NCBI GenBank assembly: GCA_965199185.1
Contig: CBDAQW010000037.1
Span: 186,001 to 250,000, forward strand
Direction: 5' to 3'
From: Endozoicomonas sp965199185
Lineage (GTDB): Bacteria > Pseudomonadota > Gammaproteobacteria > Pseudomonadales > Endozoicomonadaceae
DNA length: 64,000 bases
Shown: one piece after another, positions 52,694 through 62,674 of the stretch
Layout of the letters: each line of letters begins with the position of its first letter
How positions within the stretch are numbered: the stretch's first letter is position 1
Notes under the pieces: model-generated
Told to the model about the DNA's origin: nothing
Seen by the model: the letters and a program-made list of their open reading frames with translations, nothing else
Databases searched by the model: none
Translations under genes and position numbers: made by a program

Positions 52694-53866
52694 ATGACTG
52701 TCGCTGACCGCTGGTTATTGCCAGATGGAATTGAAGAAATTCTGCCTGGTAGGGCTCGAAGTGCTGAAATGCTGCGTCGCCAGATGTTAGACCTGTTTGA
52801 CCGCTGGGGTTACCAGCTGGTAATACCTCCTCATCTTGAATTTATGGAGTCCCTTACTGAAGGGATTGGTCATGATCTTGATTTACAAATCTTCAAAGTA
52901 ACCGATCAGCTGACTGGCCGAACCATGGGCCTATTAGCTGACACCACGCCTGCCGTTGCCCTGATTGATGCTCATACCCTGAAAAATGATGGTCCAACCC
53001 GACTCTGCTATGCAAGTAGTGTATTTCATGCCCGGCCTGCTTTTCTTGGCGCGTCTCGCTCACCTATCCAACTCGGTGCAGAACTTTATGGGCACCTTGG
53101 TATAGAAAGTGACATGGAAGTGATTTCCCTGATGCTGGAAACACTGATGGCCGTCTCTGCCACCCAGATTACGCTTGATCTTGGTCATGTGCAGATATAC
53201 CGTGCACTGGCAGCTCATGCTGGTTTGGATGCTGCACAGGAGCAGGTGCTTTTTGATGCTCTGCAACGCAAAGCCATAGGCGAAGTAGAAGATTACCTGA
53301 ATGAGTGGCATGTTCATGAGCCGGCCGCTGTCATGCTAAAAGCATTGGTAAAGCTTTCCGGTGGCATTGACATTCTGTCAACAGCCCGAACATCATTGCA
53401 GCAGGCGCCGGCTGATGTCACTGAGGCGCTTGATGAGCTGGAACAGATTGCAAAAGAAATCAGCGCACAATATCCGACCGTTGACTTATATTTTGATCTT
53501 GGTGAGTTACGTGGATACAACTATCACACGGGTGTCGTCTTTGCGGCTTACCTTCCCGGTCAGGGGCAGGCAATCGCTAAAGGGGGGCGTTATGATGGTA
53601 TAGGTCAGGCCTTTGGGCGGGCGCGACCTGCGACTGGTTTCAGTACTGATTTAAAAATGCTTCTGGATATTAAACCAGAGCAACCCGAACAGAGAAAAAC
53701 AGTTTTTGCCCCTGCTGATGCCGATCTGGACTTTGTCCAGCATCTGCGCCGGGAAGGTGAACGGGTAGTCAGGCAACTGCCCGGCCAACAGACCAGCGCA
53801 GTGGAGATGGGGTGTGATCATCACCTGGTCTGCCATAATGGTCAATGGATGGTGGAATCGATGTAG
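52694..53866 (+). CDS. hisZ: ATP phosphoribosyltransferase regulatory subunit HisZ
   Basis: 390-residue paralogue of histidyl-tRNA synthetase catalytic core that activates a short-form HisG in histidine synthesis. Class II motifs are recognisable but degenerate: LLPDGIEEILPGRA at the start, TPAVALIDA, RLCYASSVFHARP, ELYGHLG and the C-terminal GGRYDGIGQAFGRARPATGF. It lacks the anticodon-binding domain, which distinguishes it from HisS. The hflC-hisZ-purA order is standard in pseudomonads and relatives. Confidence 0.93.
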   Translation: MTVADRWLLPDGIEEILPGRARSAEMLRRQMLDLFDRWGYQLVIPPHLEFMESLTEGIGHDLDLQIFKVTDQLTGRTMGLLADTTPAVALIDAHTLKNDGPTRLCYASSVFHARPAFLGASRSPIQLGAELYGHLGIESDMEVISLMLETLMAVSATQITLDLGHVQIYRALAAHAGLDAAQEQVLFDALQRKAIGEVEDYLNEWHVHEPAAVMLKALVKLSGGIDILSTARTSLQQAPADVTEALDELEQIAKEISAQYPTVDLYFDLGELRGYNYHTGVVFAAYLPGQGQAIAKGGRYDGIGQAFGRARPATGFSTDLKMLLDIKPEQPEQRKTVFAPADADLDFVQHLRREGERVVRQLPGQQTSAVEMGCDHHLVCHNGQWMVESM

Positions 53867-53974
53867 TTTATAAAACGATGATTGTCGTTTTGTTCGTAAG
53901 TTTGTTTTATTCCATAACCGCAAGGATTTTCCCTGAAGGGGAAATTAAGCAATGTATTTGAGAGACTGATTACC

Positions 53975-55267
53975 ATGGGTAAGACTGTTGTCGTACTGGG
54001 CACCCAGTGGGGTGATGAAGGTAAAGGCAAAATTGTCGATCTGCTGACCGAGCAGGCAGAAGCGGTCGTTCGCTTTCAGGGCGGCCATAATGCAGGCCAC
54101 ACTCTGGTTATTGATGGTGAAAAAACGGTTCTTCATCTAATTCCATCCGGCATCCTCCGTGAGGATGTTGTGTGCTACATCGGCAATGGTGTTGTATTGT
54201 CACCAGAAGCGCTACTGAAGGAAATGAAAGAGCTTGAAGACCGTGGTGTGCCCGTTCGTGAGCGCTTAAAACTAAGTCCTTCCTGCCCGCTGATACTGCC
54301 TTATCATGTGGCGCTCGATCAGGCTCGTGAAATTGCCCGTGGTGCTTCCAAAATCGGTACAACCGGTCGTGGTATTGGTCCGGCTTACGAAGACAAAGTA
54401 TCTCGACGTGGTTTGCGTGTTGCTGACTTGATGCACCCTGAGCGTTTTGCCCAGAAGCTGAAAGACGTAATGGAATACCACAACTTTGCTCTGCAGCACT
54501 ATTACAAGGCTGACCCTGTGGACTATCAGACCGTTCTCGATGAAGCACTGGCAATGGCGAAAGAAATTGTGCCGATGGTTGAGCGTGTCACTGATCGCCT
54601 GCACGAGCACCACGCCAAGGACGACCATATACTGTTTGAAGGTGCTCAAGGTTCTTTGCTGGATATCGATCACGGTACTTATCCATTTGTTACCTCATCA
54701 AATACCACGGCCGGCGGTGCTTCTACCGGATCCGGTTTTGGCCCGCGTTATCTGGATTATGTGTTGGGTATCACCAAGGCATACACCACCCGCGTTGGTT
54801 CTGGACCTTTCCCAACAGAGCTGGACGATGAAAATGGTCGTCACATGGCTGAGAAGGGTAATGAATTTGGCGCTACTACCGGTCGCCCACGTCGTTGTGG
54901 CTGGTTTGATGCCGTGGCGCTGAAGCAATCTATTCAGATTAACTCCGTTAGTGGCTTATGTCTGACGAAACTGGATGTTCTGGATGGTCTTGATACCATC
55001 AAAATTTGTACTGGTTACACCAATGCAAAAGGTGAGTCGATTACTACGCCCGTCGATGCAGAAGAATATGCAGCCTTACAGCCGGTTTACGAAGAAGTGC
55101 CAGGTTGGACAGAATCCACTTTCGGTGTCAAAGCACTGGAAGAACTGCCTGTCAATGCCCGTGCTTATATTAAGCGTCTGGAAGACGTGACAGGAGCACC
55201 TATTGATATTGTTTCAACCGGCCCTGATCGCGTTGAAACCATTATTTTGCGTCAGCCATTCGAATGA
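53975..55267 (+). CDS. purA: Adenylosuccinate synthetase PurA
   Basis: Converts IMP and aspartate to adenylosuccinate with GTP, the first step toward AMP. The GTP loop GTQWGDEGKGK is at residues 9-19 with catalytic Asp14, and His42 lies in GGHNAGHT. Further signatures are GTTGRGIGPAYEDK, EGAQGSLLDIDHGTYPFVTS and TTGRPRRCGWFDAV. At 430 residues it is full length. It follows hisZ by 108 bases, with a terminator after it. Confidence 0.97.
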   Translation: MGKTVVVLGTQWGDEGKGKIVDLLTEQAEAVVRFQGGHNAGHTLVIDGEKTVLHLIPSGILREDVVCYIGNGVVLSPEALLKEMKELEDRGVPVRERLKLSPSCPLILPYHVALDQAREIARGASKIGTTGRGIGPAYEDKVSRRGLRVADLMHPERFAQKLKDVMEYHNFALQHYYKADPVDYQTVLDEALAMAKEIVPMVERVTDRLHEHHAKDDHILFEGAQGSLLDIDHGTYPFVTSSNTTAGGASTGSGFGPRYLDYVLGITKAYTTRVGSGPFPTELDDENGRHMAEKGNEFGATTGRPRRCGWFDAVALKQSIQINSVSGLCLTKLDVLDGLDTIKICTGYTNAKGESITTPVDAEEYAALQPVYEEVPGWTESTFGVKALEELPVNARAYIKRLEDVTGAPIDIVSTGPDRVETIILRQPFE

Positions 55268-55274
55268 CCTTATA

Positions 55275-55300
55275 AAGGCGGGATTGAGATCCCGTCTTTT
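55275..55300 (+). terminator. Terminator after purA
   Basis: GCGGGAT-TGAG-ATCCCGTC followed by TTTT, eight bases after the purA stop, forms a good intrinsic terminator. Confidence 0.85.
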
Positions 55301-55453
55301 AATCATAACTTTCTTCATAACGCCTCAATTATATTTGCTCGGCGTGCGTAACGATAAATTTCAATTGATTATTTGTTTTCTGGTCAGCTGTAAACTACTT
55401 TTCAAAAGCTTGTCAGAACATCATTCTTTTTTAAATTGGAGTATATCGTTAAT

Positions 55454-56059
55454 ATGCAAGCCTCTAACCCCTTTCTGTACGCTTTACGAGTCAGTGTTGT
55501 ATATATTTTTATGATGAATTCTTCAGCCTCCTGGGCTTCGAATTTTTTTAAATGCACCGATGCTGAGAGTGAGCGAGAGTATTCAGTTCTTCAAATTTTT
55601 TTAGAAGACAGTGAAGATTTAAAGAATCTAGACGACAAAGGTAAAATTGCGCAATTGCTTTCTCCATATTTTCAGGCACAGGGTTTTTTTAAACCAAAAT
55701 CATGTCATAAAATAGAAATGGATGACTATTTAATGGAGATGTATAGCATAACATTAATTGCAATGGCCAAGTATGTTTATGAGCAGCATCCTAAGGACAA
55801 TGATAATGGATCAGAATGGGACGAAGTAATGGCTAAACTAAGGGCTCCATTAATCGCACCATTACCGGCTATACCAGAAACTTCTGATTGTATTATTTCG
55901 GGAGCTGCTGCATCAACATTATTAACCATGCAATTTACTGTTGCCTGGAATTTTTCACCCAGTGATGCTAAACCGGACTCAAATTATATTCCGAATGGTA
56001 TGCAAAAAATTTGTGGAGTAGCAAATGAACCTAAGCAGGAAGAACCGGTGGCTGATTAA
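55454..56059 (+). CDS. Exported hypothetical protein
   Basis: 201 residues with a signal-like segment (FLYALRVSVVYIFMMN, then SSASWAS) that suggests export. The mature part is acidic and helical with four scattered cysteines. No family recognised. The ATG has TTGGAG 12 bases upstream, a long but acceptable spacing. It is AT-rich relative to purA and rnr, and with the next gene forms an accessory insertion in the otherwise conserved purA-rnr interval. Confidence 0.5.
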   Translation: MQASNPFLYALRVSVVYIFMMNSSASWASNFFKCTDAESEREYSVLQIFLEDSEDLKNLDDKGKIAQLLSPYFQAQGFFKPKSCHKIEMDDYLMEMYSITLIAMAKYVYEQHPKDNDNGSEWDEVMAKLRAPLIAPLPAIPETSDCIISGAAASTLLTMQFTVAWNFSPSDAKPDSNYIPNGMQKICGVANEPKQEEPVAD

Positions 56060-56226
56060 TATAATATTTTTATTAAGGAAAGTAGCAGGCAAAAGCATCC
56101 CAACATTATCCTTTTGAAAGCTATTTTTGAATAAAAACGGGTAATGAATCGGATGCGTTGATTCCGTACATCTGACCAGCAGATGTTTTTGCTATCCTGT
56201 CAATTTTCCTATGGCAGTCATGAAAG

Positions 56227-57879
56227 TTGTATAGAATAGTACTTCTAACTTTATTAATATCTCATGCTTTTTTGTCTTCAGCAAGGCTGTTTGCTGATTC
56301 AGCATCCACTGTATGGCAACATAGTCCGGTAGCAATGCTTTCCTTTGTTACCTTTTTTCAATTGCATCCAACAATGTTAATCCCTCAAACAAAGACGGAT
56401 AAACGAATATCAGAATTTGATTTGTCGAGTGCTGGCAACCAAGAGCATGATAAGGTGGTCAGAAAACACCCAAACTCTGATAGTGTTGCTAGTAATAGTA
56501 AAATGGCACCTATTGTAAGACGGTCGGAAAGACATTGTCGTGTACGCAACGATAAACCAGCGCTATTGCCAGGAAACCAAAAAGGCAATAGCGCGATGAT
56601 TAAACGAATTTTAGATGGAATTGAAAAAGAAACCACCAAAAAAGATCAAGACCTGATCGTTATATTTGTCTTTGATCTTGATGAAACGTTTATCCAGGGA
56701 CATGAATACGCTAAATCCCATTCGCACCACATGCCTCGAACTTCTCCTGAATATCATCTACTCCAACAGGAATGGTTTGATGCTATGGCTGAATCAATAG
56801 AAGACAAAGAAAGAATGTTCTTGGTTTACAATACAGCAAGAACAGGTTTATTTAGAAAAGAACTTAGGCAGTCTGAAAATAAACAATGGTCTGCATTACC
56901 AATATTTTATAATGATTTATATTACAAAATTCCAAGTGCAGATGCCATTATCACTGGGAGCGGTCATAATATAGTGTTAGATAAAAAAATGGCAGGAGAA
57001 GATATTAGCTACTACAACGATATAGTACGTAATTGGCTTGAAGCTGATCGTCTCAGTTACAGTCAGACCCAACAATATTATGCACAGCTGGGCTATACAT
57101 CTTTTCGTCATAATTCTGGTGATTTGTTTGGATCAATAATGAAGTTGCATAGGGGATCAGACTTTGGTTTGTTGCCAATCGTTTTCGATGAGCATAACGC
57201 TTTACTCAGAGGGATCAGGGAAAACGAACTTATGTTGCTCTCTAATTCTCGTCTTTTTAGCTCCGATTTTCAGTACTCGTCTCATACTATTATGGTACAG
57301 AATATTTCCGTTAATAAGTGGAGTTCGATGTTGTATGTTTTAAAATTGATCAATAAAAAAGTTAGTAAGAAAAATGCTAAGGCGAAACTCATGTTGTTGG
57401 CTGCGGGTGATAGCATCCTGGATGTTCCTTTCCTTAATCCAGATATGGGCGTAGATACACTTGGCATTGCTGATCAGGAATCTATAGTTATTAAGCTAGA
57501 CCGATTAAGGAAATTGAGCGTAGGCATCGCAAAACCATATTGTCCTCAATGGAGAGCCAGTGTTCTTCCTCCCGGCACTAAAAAGGCATTGTTATCTTAC
57601 AATCTGGCTGAAACGGCACTGGATGACTTGAGAATTAAAGAAGCATCTGAGCCAGGTTTACCCGGACTGCTCTATGGTATGTTGTCGATAATTGCGCCTG
57701 AACATTATGGTGCGAACCTTTCAGTGTTTCACCCGGATATTCGTAGTCTCGAAGTACCATTAGAGTCCACCGGGACACAAGATCTTCAAACTGGGGGCTG
57801 GAACAGTGTTTCTCGCTGGCTGAGATCATTAGGACAAATTTTTCAAAACAGCAATCAATATAGATTCGGCAGGTTTTAG
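56227..57879 (+). CDS. Exported HAD-superfamily (IIB, Cof/SPP-like) protein
   Basis: 550 residues. A signal-like N-terminus (IVLLTLLISHAFLSSARLFA) precedes a low-complexity stretch. The HAD core follows: motif I FDLDET (149-154, Asp150 and Asp152), motif II in YNTAR (200-204), an ITGSGHNI segment as in sucrose-phosphate phosphatases, a lysine near 363 (VNKWSSML) and motif IV GDSILD (393-398). All catalytic positions look intact, so it is probably an active phosphatase. Export of a HAD-IIB enzyme is unusual. The TTG start has no strong ribosome site, and an ATG 36 codons in would remove the signal. AT-rich, likely acquired. Confidence 0.65.
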   Translation: MYRIVLLTLLISHAFLSSARLFADSASTVWQHSPVAMLSFVTFFQLHPTMLIPQTKTDKRISEFDLSSAGNQEHDKVVRKHPNSDSVASNSKMAPIVRRSERHCRVRNDKPALLPGNQKGNSAMIKRILDGIEKETTKKDQDLIVIFVFDLDETFIQGHEYAKSHSHHMPRTSPEYHLLQQEWFDAMAESIEDKERMFLVYNTARTGLFRKELRQSENKQWSALPIFYNDLYYKIPSADAIITGSGHNIVLDKKMAGEDISYYNDIVRNWLEADRLSYSQTQQYYAQLGYTSFRHNSGDLFGSIMKLHRGSDFGLLPIVFDEHNALLRGIRENELMLLSNSRLFSSDFQYSSHTIMVQNISVNKWSSMLYVLKLINKKVSKKNAKAKLMLLAAGDSILDVPFLNPDMGVDTLGIADQESIVIKLDRLRKLSVGIAKPYCPQWRASVLPPGTKKALLSYNLAETALDDLRIKEASEPGLPGLLYGMLSIIAPEHYGANLSVFHPDIRSLEVPLESTGTQDLQTGGWNSVSRWLRSLGQIFQNSNQYRFGRF

Positions 57880-57963
57880 AGTTTTCCATGGAAATTTCCG
57901 GTACTCGTAGCCACGCCTGAAGCCCGTTCAATCGAAACAATAATGACGGTTTTCTTGACTGCA

Positions 57964-57977
57964 ACAACACGTGTTGT
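57964..57977. other. Perfect 14-bp palindrome upstream of rnr
   Basis: ACAACACGTGTTGT is an uninterrupted palindrome in the 282-base gap before rnr. It could be an operator, but nothing ties it to a known regulator. The rest of that gap shows no ORF or tRNA. Confidence 0.3.
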
Positions 57978-58161
57978 AGCCTATGCCCATCAAAACGCTT
58001 CCAAGACTGCTACCCACCATGCTACTCATATAATATGATTTCATAGGGTTGGGTGCTTATGCTCTAAGCCAGAAATATTCAATGGTTGAGTGCTCATCTT
58101 CATTATTCAGTCAGATTTTTGATCAGACATCTGACAACCCTCAAGAGGTGCAAAAATCCAC

Positions 58162-60714
58162 ATGTCCAAAGGGTGGAAAGACCAGGATAGCCAGGCTGCA
58201 GACGAAGCAGCTCGCTACGAAAACCCGATTCCCAGTCGTCTCTTCATTATGGAAACGCTGGAAAAACGTGGAGCACCCACCAGCCACCGTTCTCTGTGCA
58301 GGGAGCTTGGTGTAGAAGACGAAGAACAGAAAGAAGCGCTTATGTTTCGTCTTAAAGCCATGATTCGTGACGGACAACTCCTGCAGAATCGTAAAAATGC
58401 CTTTGCACTGATTAGTAAGCTGGATCTTATCAAAGGTCGTGTTCAGGGCAATAAAGATGGCTTTGGTTTCCTTATTCCAGACGAAGGCGGCGAGGATTTA
58501 TATCTCTCTCCCAGAGAAATGCGACAGCTGTTTGATGGTGACCGGGCAGTCGTTCGTGAAACCGGCACCGACCATCGAGGACGCAGAGAAGGGCAGCTGG
58601 TCGAAGTGATTGAGCGTAATACCACGCAATTGGTAGGGCGTTTTTATACGGAGTCGGGTGCTGCGTTTGTAGTACCTGAAAATCAGCGAATCAACCGGGA
58701 GGTCATTGTCCAGCCCGGCCCTCTGATGCCTACGGACGGGCAGTACGTTTTGCTGGAGATTACGGAGCAACCAGGCAAACGTAATATGCCTATGGGCATT
58801 ATCAAGGAAATTCTTGGTGATCGTGCTGATGCCGGCATGGAAATTGACGTTGCCGTTCGAACTCATAACATTCCCCATGTCTGGCCCGAAGACGTTGAAA
58901 AACAATGCCGGAAATTCAAAGCAGAGGTGGCAGAGCGTGATAAACCCCGGCGTGTTGATTTACGAGATACACCTTTCGTCACCATTGATGGCGAAGATGC
59001 TCGTGACTTTGATGATGCGGTCTATTGCGAAACCAAAAAAAGCGGCGGCTGGCGTCTATATGTGGCTATTGCCGATGTGTCTCATTATGTAAAACCGACA
59101 ACGGCACTGGATAAAGAAGCAGAAAACCGTGGCACATCGGTTTATTTCCCCGGACATGTTATCCCCATGTTGCCAGAAATATTGTCGAATGGTCTTTGCT
59201 CCCTGAATCCAGATGTTGATCGTCTGGCGATGGTATGTGAAATGACCATCAGCGCAGCAGGTAAGTTGTCTGGTTACAAGTTTTATGAAGGCCTGATTCG
59301 TTCTCATGCCCGGCTGACTTATAACCAGGTCTGGGAAATGCTGTCCCGCCCACTCAGCGATGAAGGTAAGCAATATCGCAAAGATCGAAAAGCTCTGGTG
59401 CCTCACATTGAAGAGCTGTACAACCTCTATAATACGTTGATTAAAGTACGTGCTGAGCGTGGCACCATAGATTTTGAAACGGTTGAAACGCAAATTGTTT
59501 TTGGTCGTAACCGTAAGATTGATCAAATTGTGCCTGCGGTTCGTAACGACGCGCACAAGATTATTGAAGAATGCATGCTTTGCGCCAATGTATCGGCAGC
59601 GAAGTTTCTGGCAAAACACAATTTGCCGGGGCTTTATCGGGTGCATGAAGGCCCGACGCTGGAAAAGCGTCTGAATCTGAACAGTTTTCTCGGCAGTCTC
59701 GGTTTATCCGTTCCTTCTGGAAAAATAACCCCTGCTGATATTCAAATATTATTATCAAAGGTGAAAGATCGTCCGGACTATCAGGTTATTCAGACTGTAG
59801 TTTTGCGTTCTATGAGCCAGGCGATTTATACCAATGATAATCAGGGGCACTTTGGTCTGGCGTTTAAAGAGTATGCCCACTTTACGTCGCCTATTCGCCG
59901 CTATCCTGACTTGCTGGTACATCGGGCAATCCGCCATATTATTCGCTCTGATATCACTTCAAGGCATGTTCAACGCACCGGCGCGAAAACTCTCTCGAAA
60001 AAAAGCATCTACCCCTATGAAGCGGAGAGTATTCATCAGCTGGGCGAGCATTGTTCTGGTACAGAGCGTCGCGCTGACCTGGCCACACGCGATGCTATGG
60101 ACTGGCTCAAATGTGAATACATGCAGCAGCATATTGGTCAGACCTTTACCGGCGTGGTGTCTGCGGTTACGGGTTTTGGTCTCTTTGTCGAACTGAGAGA
60201 TGTTTATGTTGAGGGCTTGGTGCATGTCACCGGCTTACCCGATGACTATTACCACTACGACAATGTTCACCACCGTATGCGAGGCGAACGGTCTGGTCGC
60301 ACCTTTGGTCTGGGTGATGAACTTGAGGTCATCGTTAGCAGCGTGAATCTGGATGATAAGAAAATTGATTTTGAACTGGTTTCCACTGTGCGATCAGGCA
60401 AGAGAAAACCATCCAAATCGTCTTCAGGTCAATCGGCTTCCGGTGCACCTTTTGGGAATCGTTTCAAATCTGCTGCGGCAAAAGCCAAACTGTTAAGAGA
60501 AGCTAAAGCTGCCAGAGACGCCTCTGAAGGCAAGTTTGACGAGACCGATAAACCAGCGGTCAAAGGTAAAAAAACGGTTAAAAAACGTAAGCCAACAAAA
60601 GCTGAGAAAAAGAAAACGACAGCACGTAAAAAGAAAGTAAAAGGCGCTTCGGGTGTCAGCCGAAATAGTACGCGCAAGTCCGGCTCTAAAAGGGCCAGAA
60701 AGCCGGAATCATGA
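58162..60714 (+). CDS. rnr: Ribonuclease R
   Basis: 3'-5' exoribonuclease that degrades structured RNA and acts in trans-translation quality control. Domain order is an N-terminal winged helix (about 20-85), two cold-shock domains, the RNB catalytic domain with DGEDARDFDDAV (276-287, metal-binding aspartates), an S1 domain (about 655-740) and a Lys/Arg-rich tail of about 100 residues rich in KKK and KR pairs. At 850 residues it is slightly longer than E. coli RNase R. GAGG lies before the ATG. A MITE follows it, separating it and the inserted exported-protein gene from rlmB. Confidence 0.96.
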   Translation: MSKGWKDQDSQAADEAARYENPIPSRLFIMETLEKRGAPTSHRSLCRELGVEDEEQKEALMFRLKAMIRDGQLLQNRKNAFALISKLDLIKGRVQGNKDGFGFLIPDEGGEDLYLSPREMRQLFDGDRAVVRETGTDHRGRREGQLVEVIERNTTQLVGRFYTESGAAFVVPENQRINREVIVQPGPLMPTDGQYVLLEITEQPGKRNMPMGIIKEILGDRADAGMEIDVAVRTHNIPHVWPEDVEKQCRKFKAEVAERDKPRRVDLRDTPFVTIDGEDARDFDDAVYCETKKSGGWRLYVAIADVSHYVKPTTALDKEAENRGTSVYFPGHVIPMLPEILSNGLCSLNPDVDRLAMVCEMTISAAGKLSGYKFYEGLIRSHARLTYNQVWEMLSRPLSDEGKQYRKDRKALVPHIEELYNLYNTLIKVRAERGTIDFETVETQIVFGRNRKIDQIVPAVRNDAHKIIEECMLCANVSAAKFLAKHNLPGLYRVHEGPTLEKRLNLNSFLGSLGLSVPSGKITPADIQILLSKVKDRPDYQVIQTVVLRSMSQAIYTNDNQGHFGLAFKEYAHFTSPIRRYPDLLVHRAIRHIIRSDITSRHVQRTGAKTLSKKSIYPYEAESIHQLGEHCSGTERRADLATRDAMDWLKCEYMQQHIGQTFTGVVSAVTGFGLFVELRDVYVEGLVHVTGLPDDYYHYDNVHHRMRGERSGRTFGLGDELEVIVSSVNLDDKKIDFELVSTVRSGKRKPSKSSSGQSASGAPFGNRFKSAAAKAKLLREAKAARDASEGKFDETDKPAVKGKKTVKKRKPTKAEKKKTTARKKKVKGASGVSRNSTRKSGSKRARKPES

Positions 60715-60805
60715 AATGGCTATTGTCAGAGCTATTCTTTTTGCTCTTGTTAACCTGACAGTCTGGCTTCTATGGTCTATAAGAATTCTACATAATTATT
60801 AATAT

Positions 60806-60986
60806 ACCCGATGTGTGACTTTTATCTCGTAGGTTGCCAATCCATGGCTTATGGGTTCTGTACAGTCCCTGTACAGAATGACAGCTAGTAGAGGTTTTGT
60901 GCACTCTGCTGTCATCCCGTACAGGGACTGTACGGGATCCACGTGGCATGGATAGCCATGTTGAAATTAAAAGTCACACATCGGGT
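60806..60986. repeat. 181-bp MITE, copy 2 (downstream of rnr)
   Basis: Same length as copy 1 and nearly identical, with the same 19-bp terminal inverted repeats. The inner arms GTACAGTCCCTGTAC and GTACAGGGACTGTAC are perfectly complementary here. It is flanked by TAATAT on both sides, a possible 6-bp target duplication. Its right end lies 17 bases before the start codon of the next gene, so it forms most of that gene's leader. Confidence 0.85.
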
Positions 60987-61003
60987 TAATATGTAGAATT
61001 CGT

Positions 61004-61873
61004 ATGCCGTTGTTGAAGCGATCGTCTGGTTTTATTCTGTTGCTATTGGTGATAAGTGTTCAGCTTTATGCCGGTGATGACTCTTCCTTAAGAAAACATA
61101 TTCGCCCTTTTACAGAGCAAACCGTTGAGACTGTCAGAAAGGCTGTCCCCACCGTTTTTGTCTGTATTGGGGCGCTGGATTCGAACTCAAAACCGTATAT
61201 AGGTCATATAAAAATTGATGAAGAAGATGATTCGCTAGTTTGTAAGTATTCAAAGCTCGAAGATGGTAGCCCCACTTCGACAAAGTATTACGATAGTCAT
61301 TTTTCCGAATGGTTAGACCTTGATTTTGATTCGTTATTAGCCTGGCTTGAAAAAAACACAGCTTCGAGGCAAGGCAGCGATCAGAGAAAATTTTACACTT
61401 TCACTTATTGGGAAATGACAGGTAGCCCAAGTCTTGCCCACAACGATGATGTCATATTATGTGCCAAGTTGACTCAGGAAAAAGAACTTCAATTTGGCTA
61501 TCAGGTAACGCTGGAAAATAATCTCAAAGATTGCCGCCTGGCAACAAAAGCCATTTATCATCCAAAAAATTTACTCTGGGATTACGGGTTTTACCAAACC
61601 AGTGAGGCCGGGTGGAGTGCCGATAAGCGCAGAGGTGGTTTGTGCTCTACGACTAAATATGCATCAAGTATCTCTAAAGAAAATTGTGCTAAAGCAGCCA
61701 GAGATAGGGCATCGGTCAAGGGATTTTGTCTTGATACCGGTGGTGCCTGTGGTTTGATTGAAGATGTTATTGACACCAGTGATAAAGATGGAGGCAGAAA
61801 TACCTGTTATCTGAAACATAGTGTCAAACAGGAGCATGTCTATAAAAAGTGTCGGTTTCATAACCCGTTTTGA
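61004..61873 (+). CDS. Exported cysteine-containing hypothetical protein
   Basis: 289 residues with a clear signal peptide (KRSSGFILLLLVISVQLYAG). The mature protein has ten or more cysteines concentrated in the C-terminal third (GGLCSTTK, KENCAKAA, GFCLDTGGACG, NTCYLKH, KKCRF), so disulfides are likely. No family is recognised. It lies between rnr and rlmB, which are adjacent in most gammaproteobacteria, so it and the MITE upstream are a lineage-specific insertion. Its promoter probably lies in or before the MITE. Confidence 0.6.
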   Translation: MPLLKRSSGFILLLLVISVQLYAGDDSSLRKHIRPFTEQTVETVRKAVPTVFVCIGALDSNSKPYIGHIKIDEEDDSLVCKYSKLEDGSPTSTKYYDSHFSEWLDLDFDSLLAWLEKNTASRQGSDQRKFYTFTYWEMTGSPSLAHNDDVILCAKLTQEKELQFGYQVTLENNLKDCRLATKAIYHPKNLLWDYGFYQTSEAGWSADKRRGGLCSTTKYASSISKENCAKAARDRASVKGFCLDTGGACGLIEDVIDTSDKDGGRNTCYLKHSVKQEHVYKKCRFHNPF

Positions 61874-61933
61874 GAAGTTTTTTGCAGGCGTAATCTGCTA
61901 GTATTTAGCCCCCATTTTTTTGCCTGAACAGTT

Positions 61934-62674
61934 ATGAGTAACGATGTAGTTTTCGGCTTGCACGCGGTGCAGAGCCTGTTTGAAAGCAAGCCAGAGCGTG
62001 TATTGGAACTTTTAGTCCAGAAAGGTCGTACTGACAAGCGCATCAATGCTCTGGTCGAAGAGGCGCGAAGCCTTGGTGTGGCGGTAAAATTTGTTGATCG
62101 CAGTCGCCTGGATTCCAAAGTAGACGACGGCGTTCATCAGGGCATTGTTGCCAGAGTGGCTCAGGCGAAAGTTTATCGTGAAGCGGATCTTGAAGATTTG
62201 CTGGATGGTCTTGAAGAGCCTCCATTTTTACTGATTCTTGATGGTGTCACTGACCCTCATAACCTTGGCGCCTGTCTGCGTACCGCAGATGCCGCTGGAG
62301 TTCATGCCGTGATTACACCCAGGGACAAATCAGCCAGCCTTAATGCCACTGCCAGTAAAGTGGCCTGTGGTGCTGCAGATAATGTGCCTCTGGTTCAGGT
62401 CACTAACCTATCCCGTACGATGCAGTGGTTAAAAGAGCGAGGTATCTGGATGATTGGTACGGCGGGAGAAAGCTCCGGTAATCTCTACCAGTCTGACCTG
62501 AAAGGAGCGCTGGCTCTGGTGATGGGTGCTGAAGGTAAAGGCATGCGTCGTCTGACCAGGGATAATTGCGACTCTCTGATGTTTATTCCAATGGCGGGCT
62601 CAGTTAGCAGCCTCAATGTGTCGGTCGCTACCGGTGTGTGCCTGTTTGAAGCAGTCAGGCAGAGACGGGCGTAG
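61934..62674 (+). CDS. rlmB: 23S rRNA (guanosine-2'-O-)-methyltransferase RlmB
   Basis: SPOUT-family methyltransferase that modifies G2251 of 23S rRNA. It has an N-terminal substrate-binding domain (VFGLHAVQSLFESKPERVLE) and the knotted catalytic domain with NLGACLRTADAAG, MGAEGKGMRRL and PMAGSVSSLNVSVATGVCLF. At 246 residues it is full length. Its TAG stop codon is part of the GTAG foot of a BIME-like repeat, so the last residue or two may have changed. Confidence 0.95.
   Translation: MSNDVVFGLHAVQSLFESKPERVLELLVQKGRTDKRINALVEEARSLGVAVKFVDRSRLDSKVDDGVHQGIVARVAQAKVYREADLEDLLDGLEEPPFLLILDGVTDPHNLGACLRTADAAGVHAVITPRDKSASLNATASKVACGAADNVPLVQVTNLSRTMQWLKERGIWMIGTAGESSGNLYQSDLKGALALVMGAEGKGMRRLTRDNCDSLMFIPMAGSVSSLNVSVATGVCLFEAVRQRRA

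Noticed and set aside
59056..59646. A 196-codon open frame antisense to rnr
   Set aside because: It sits inside the conserved RNB domain region with no family resemblance; treated as a shadow frame.
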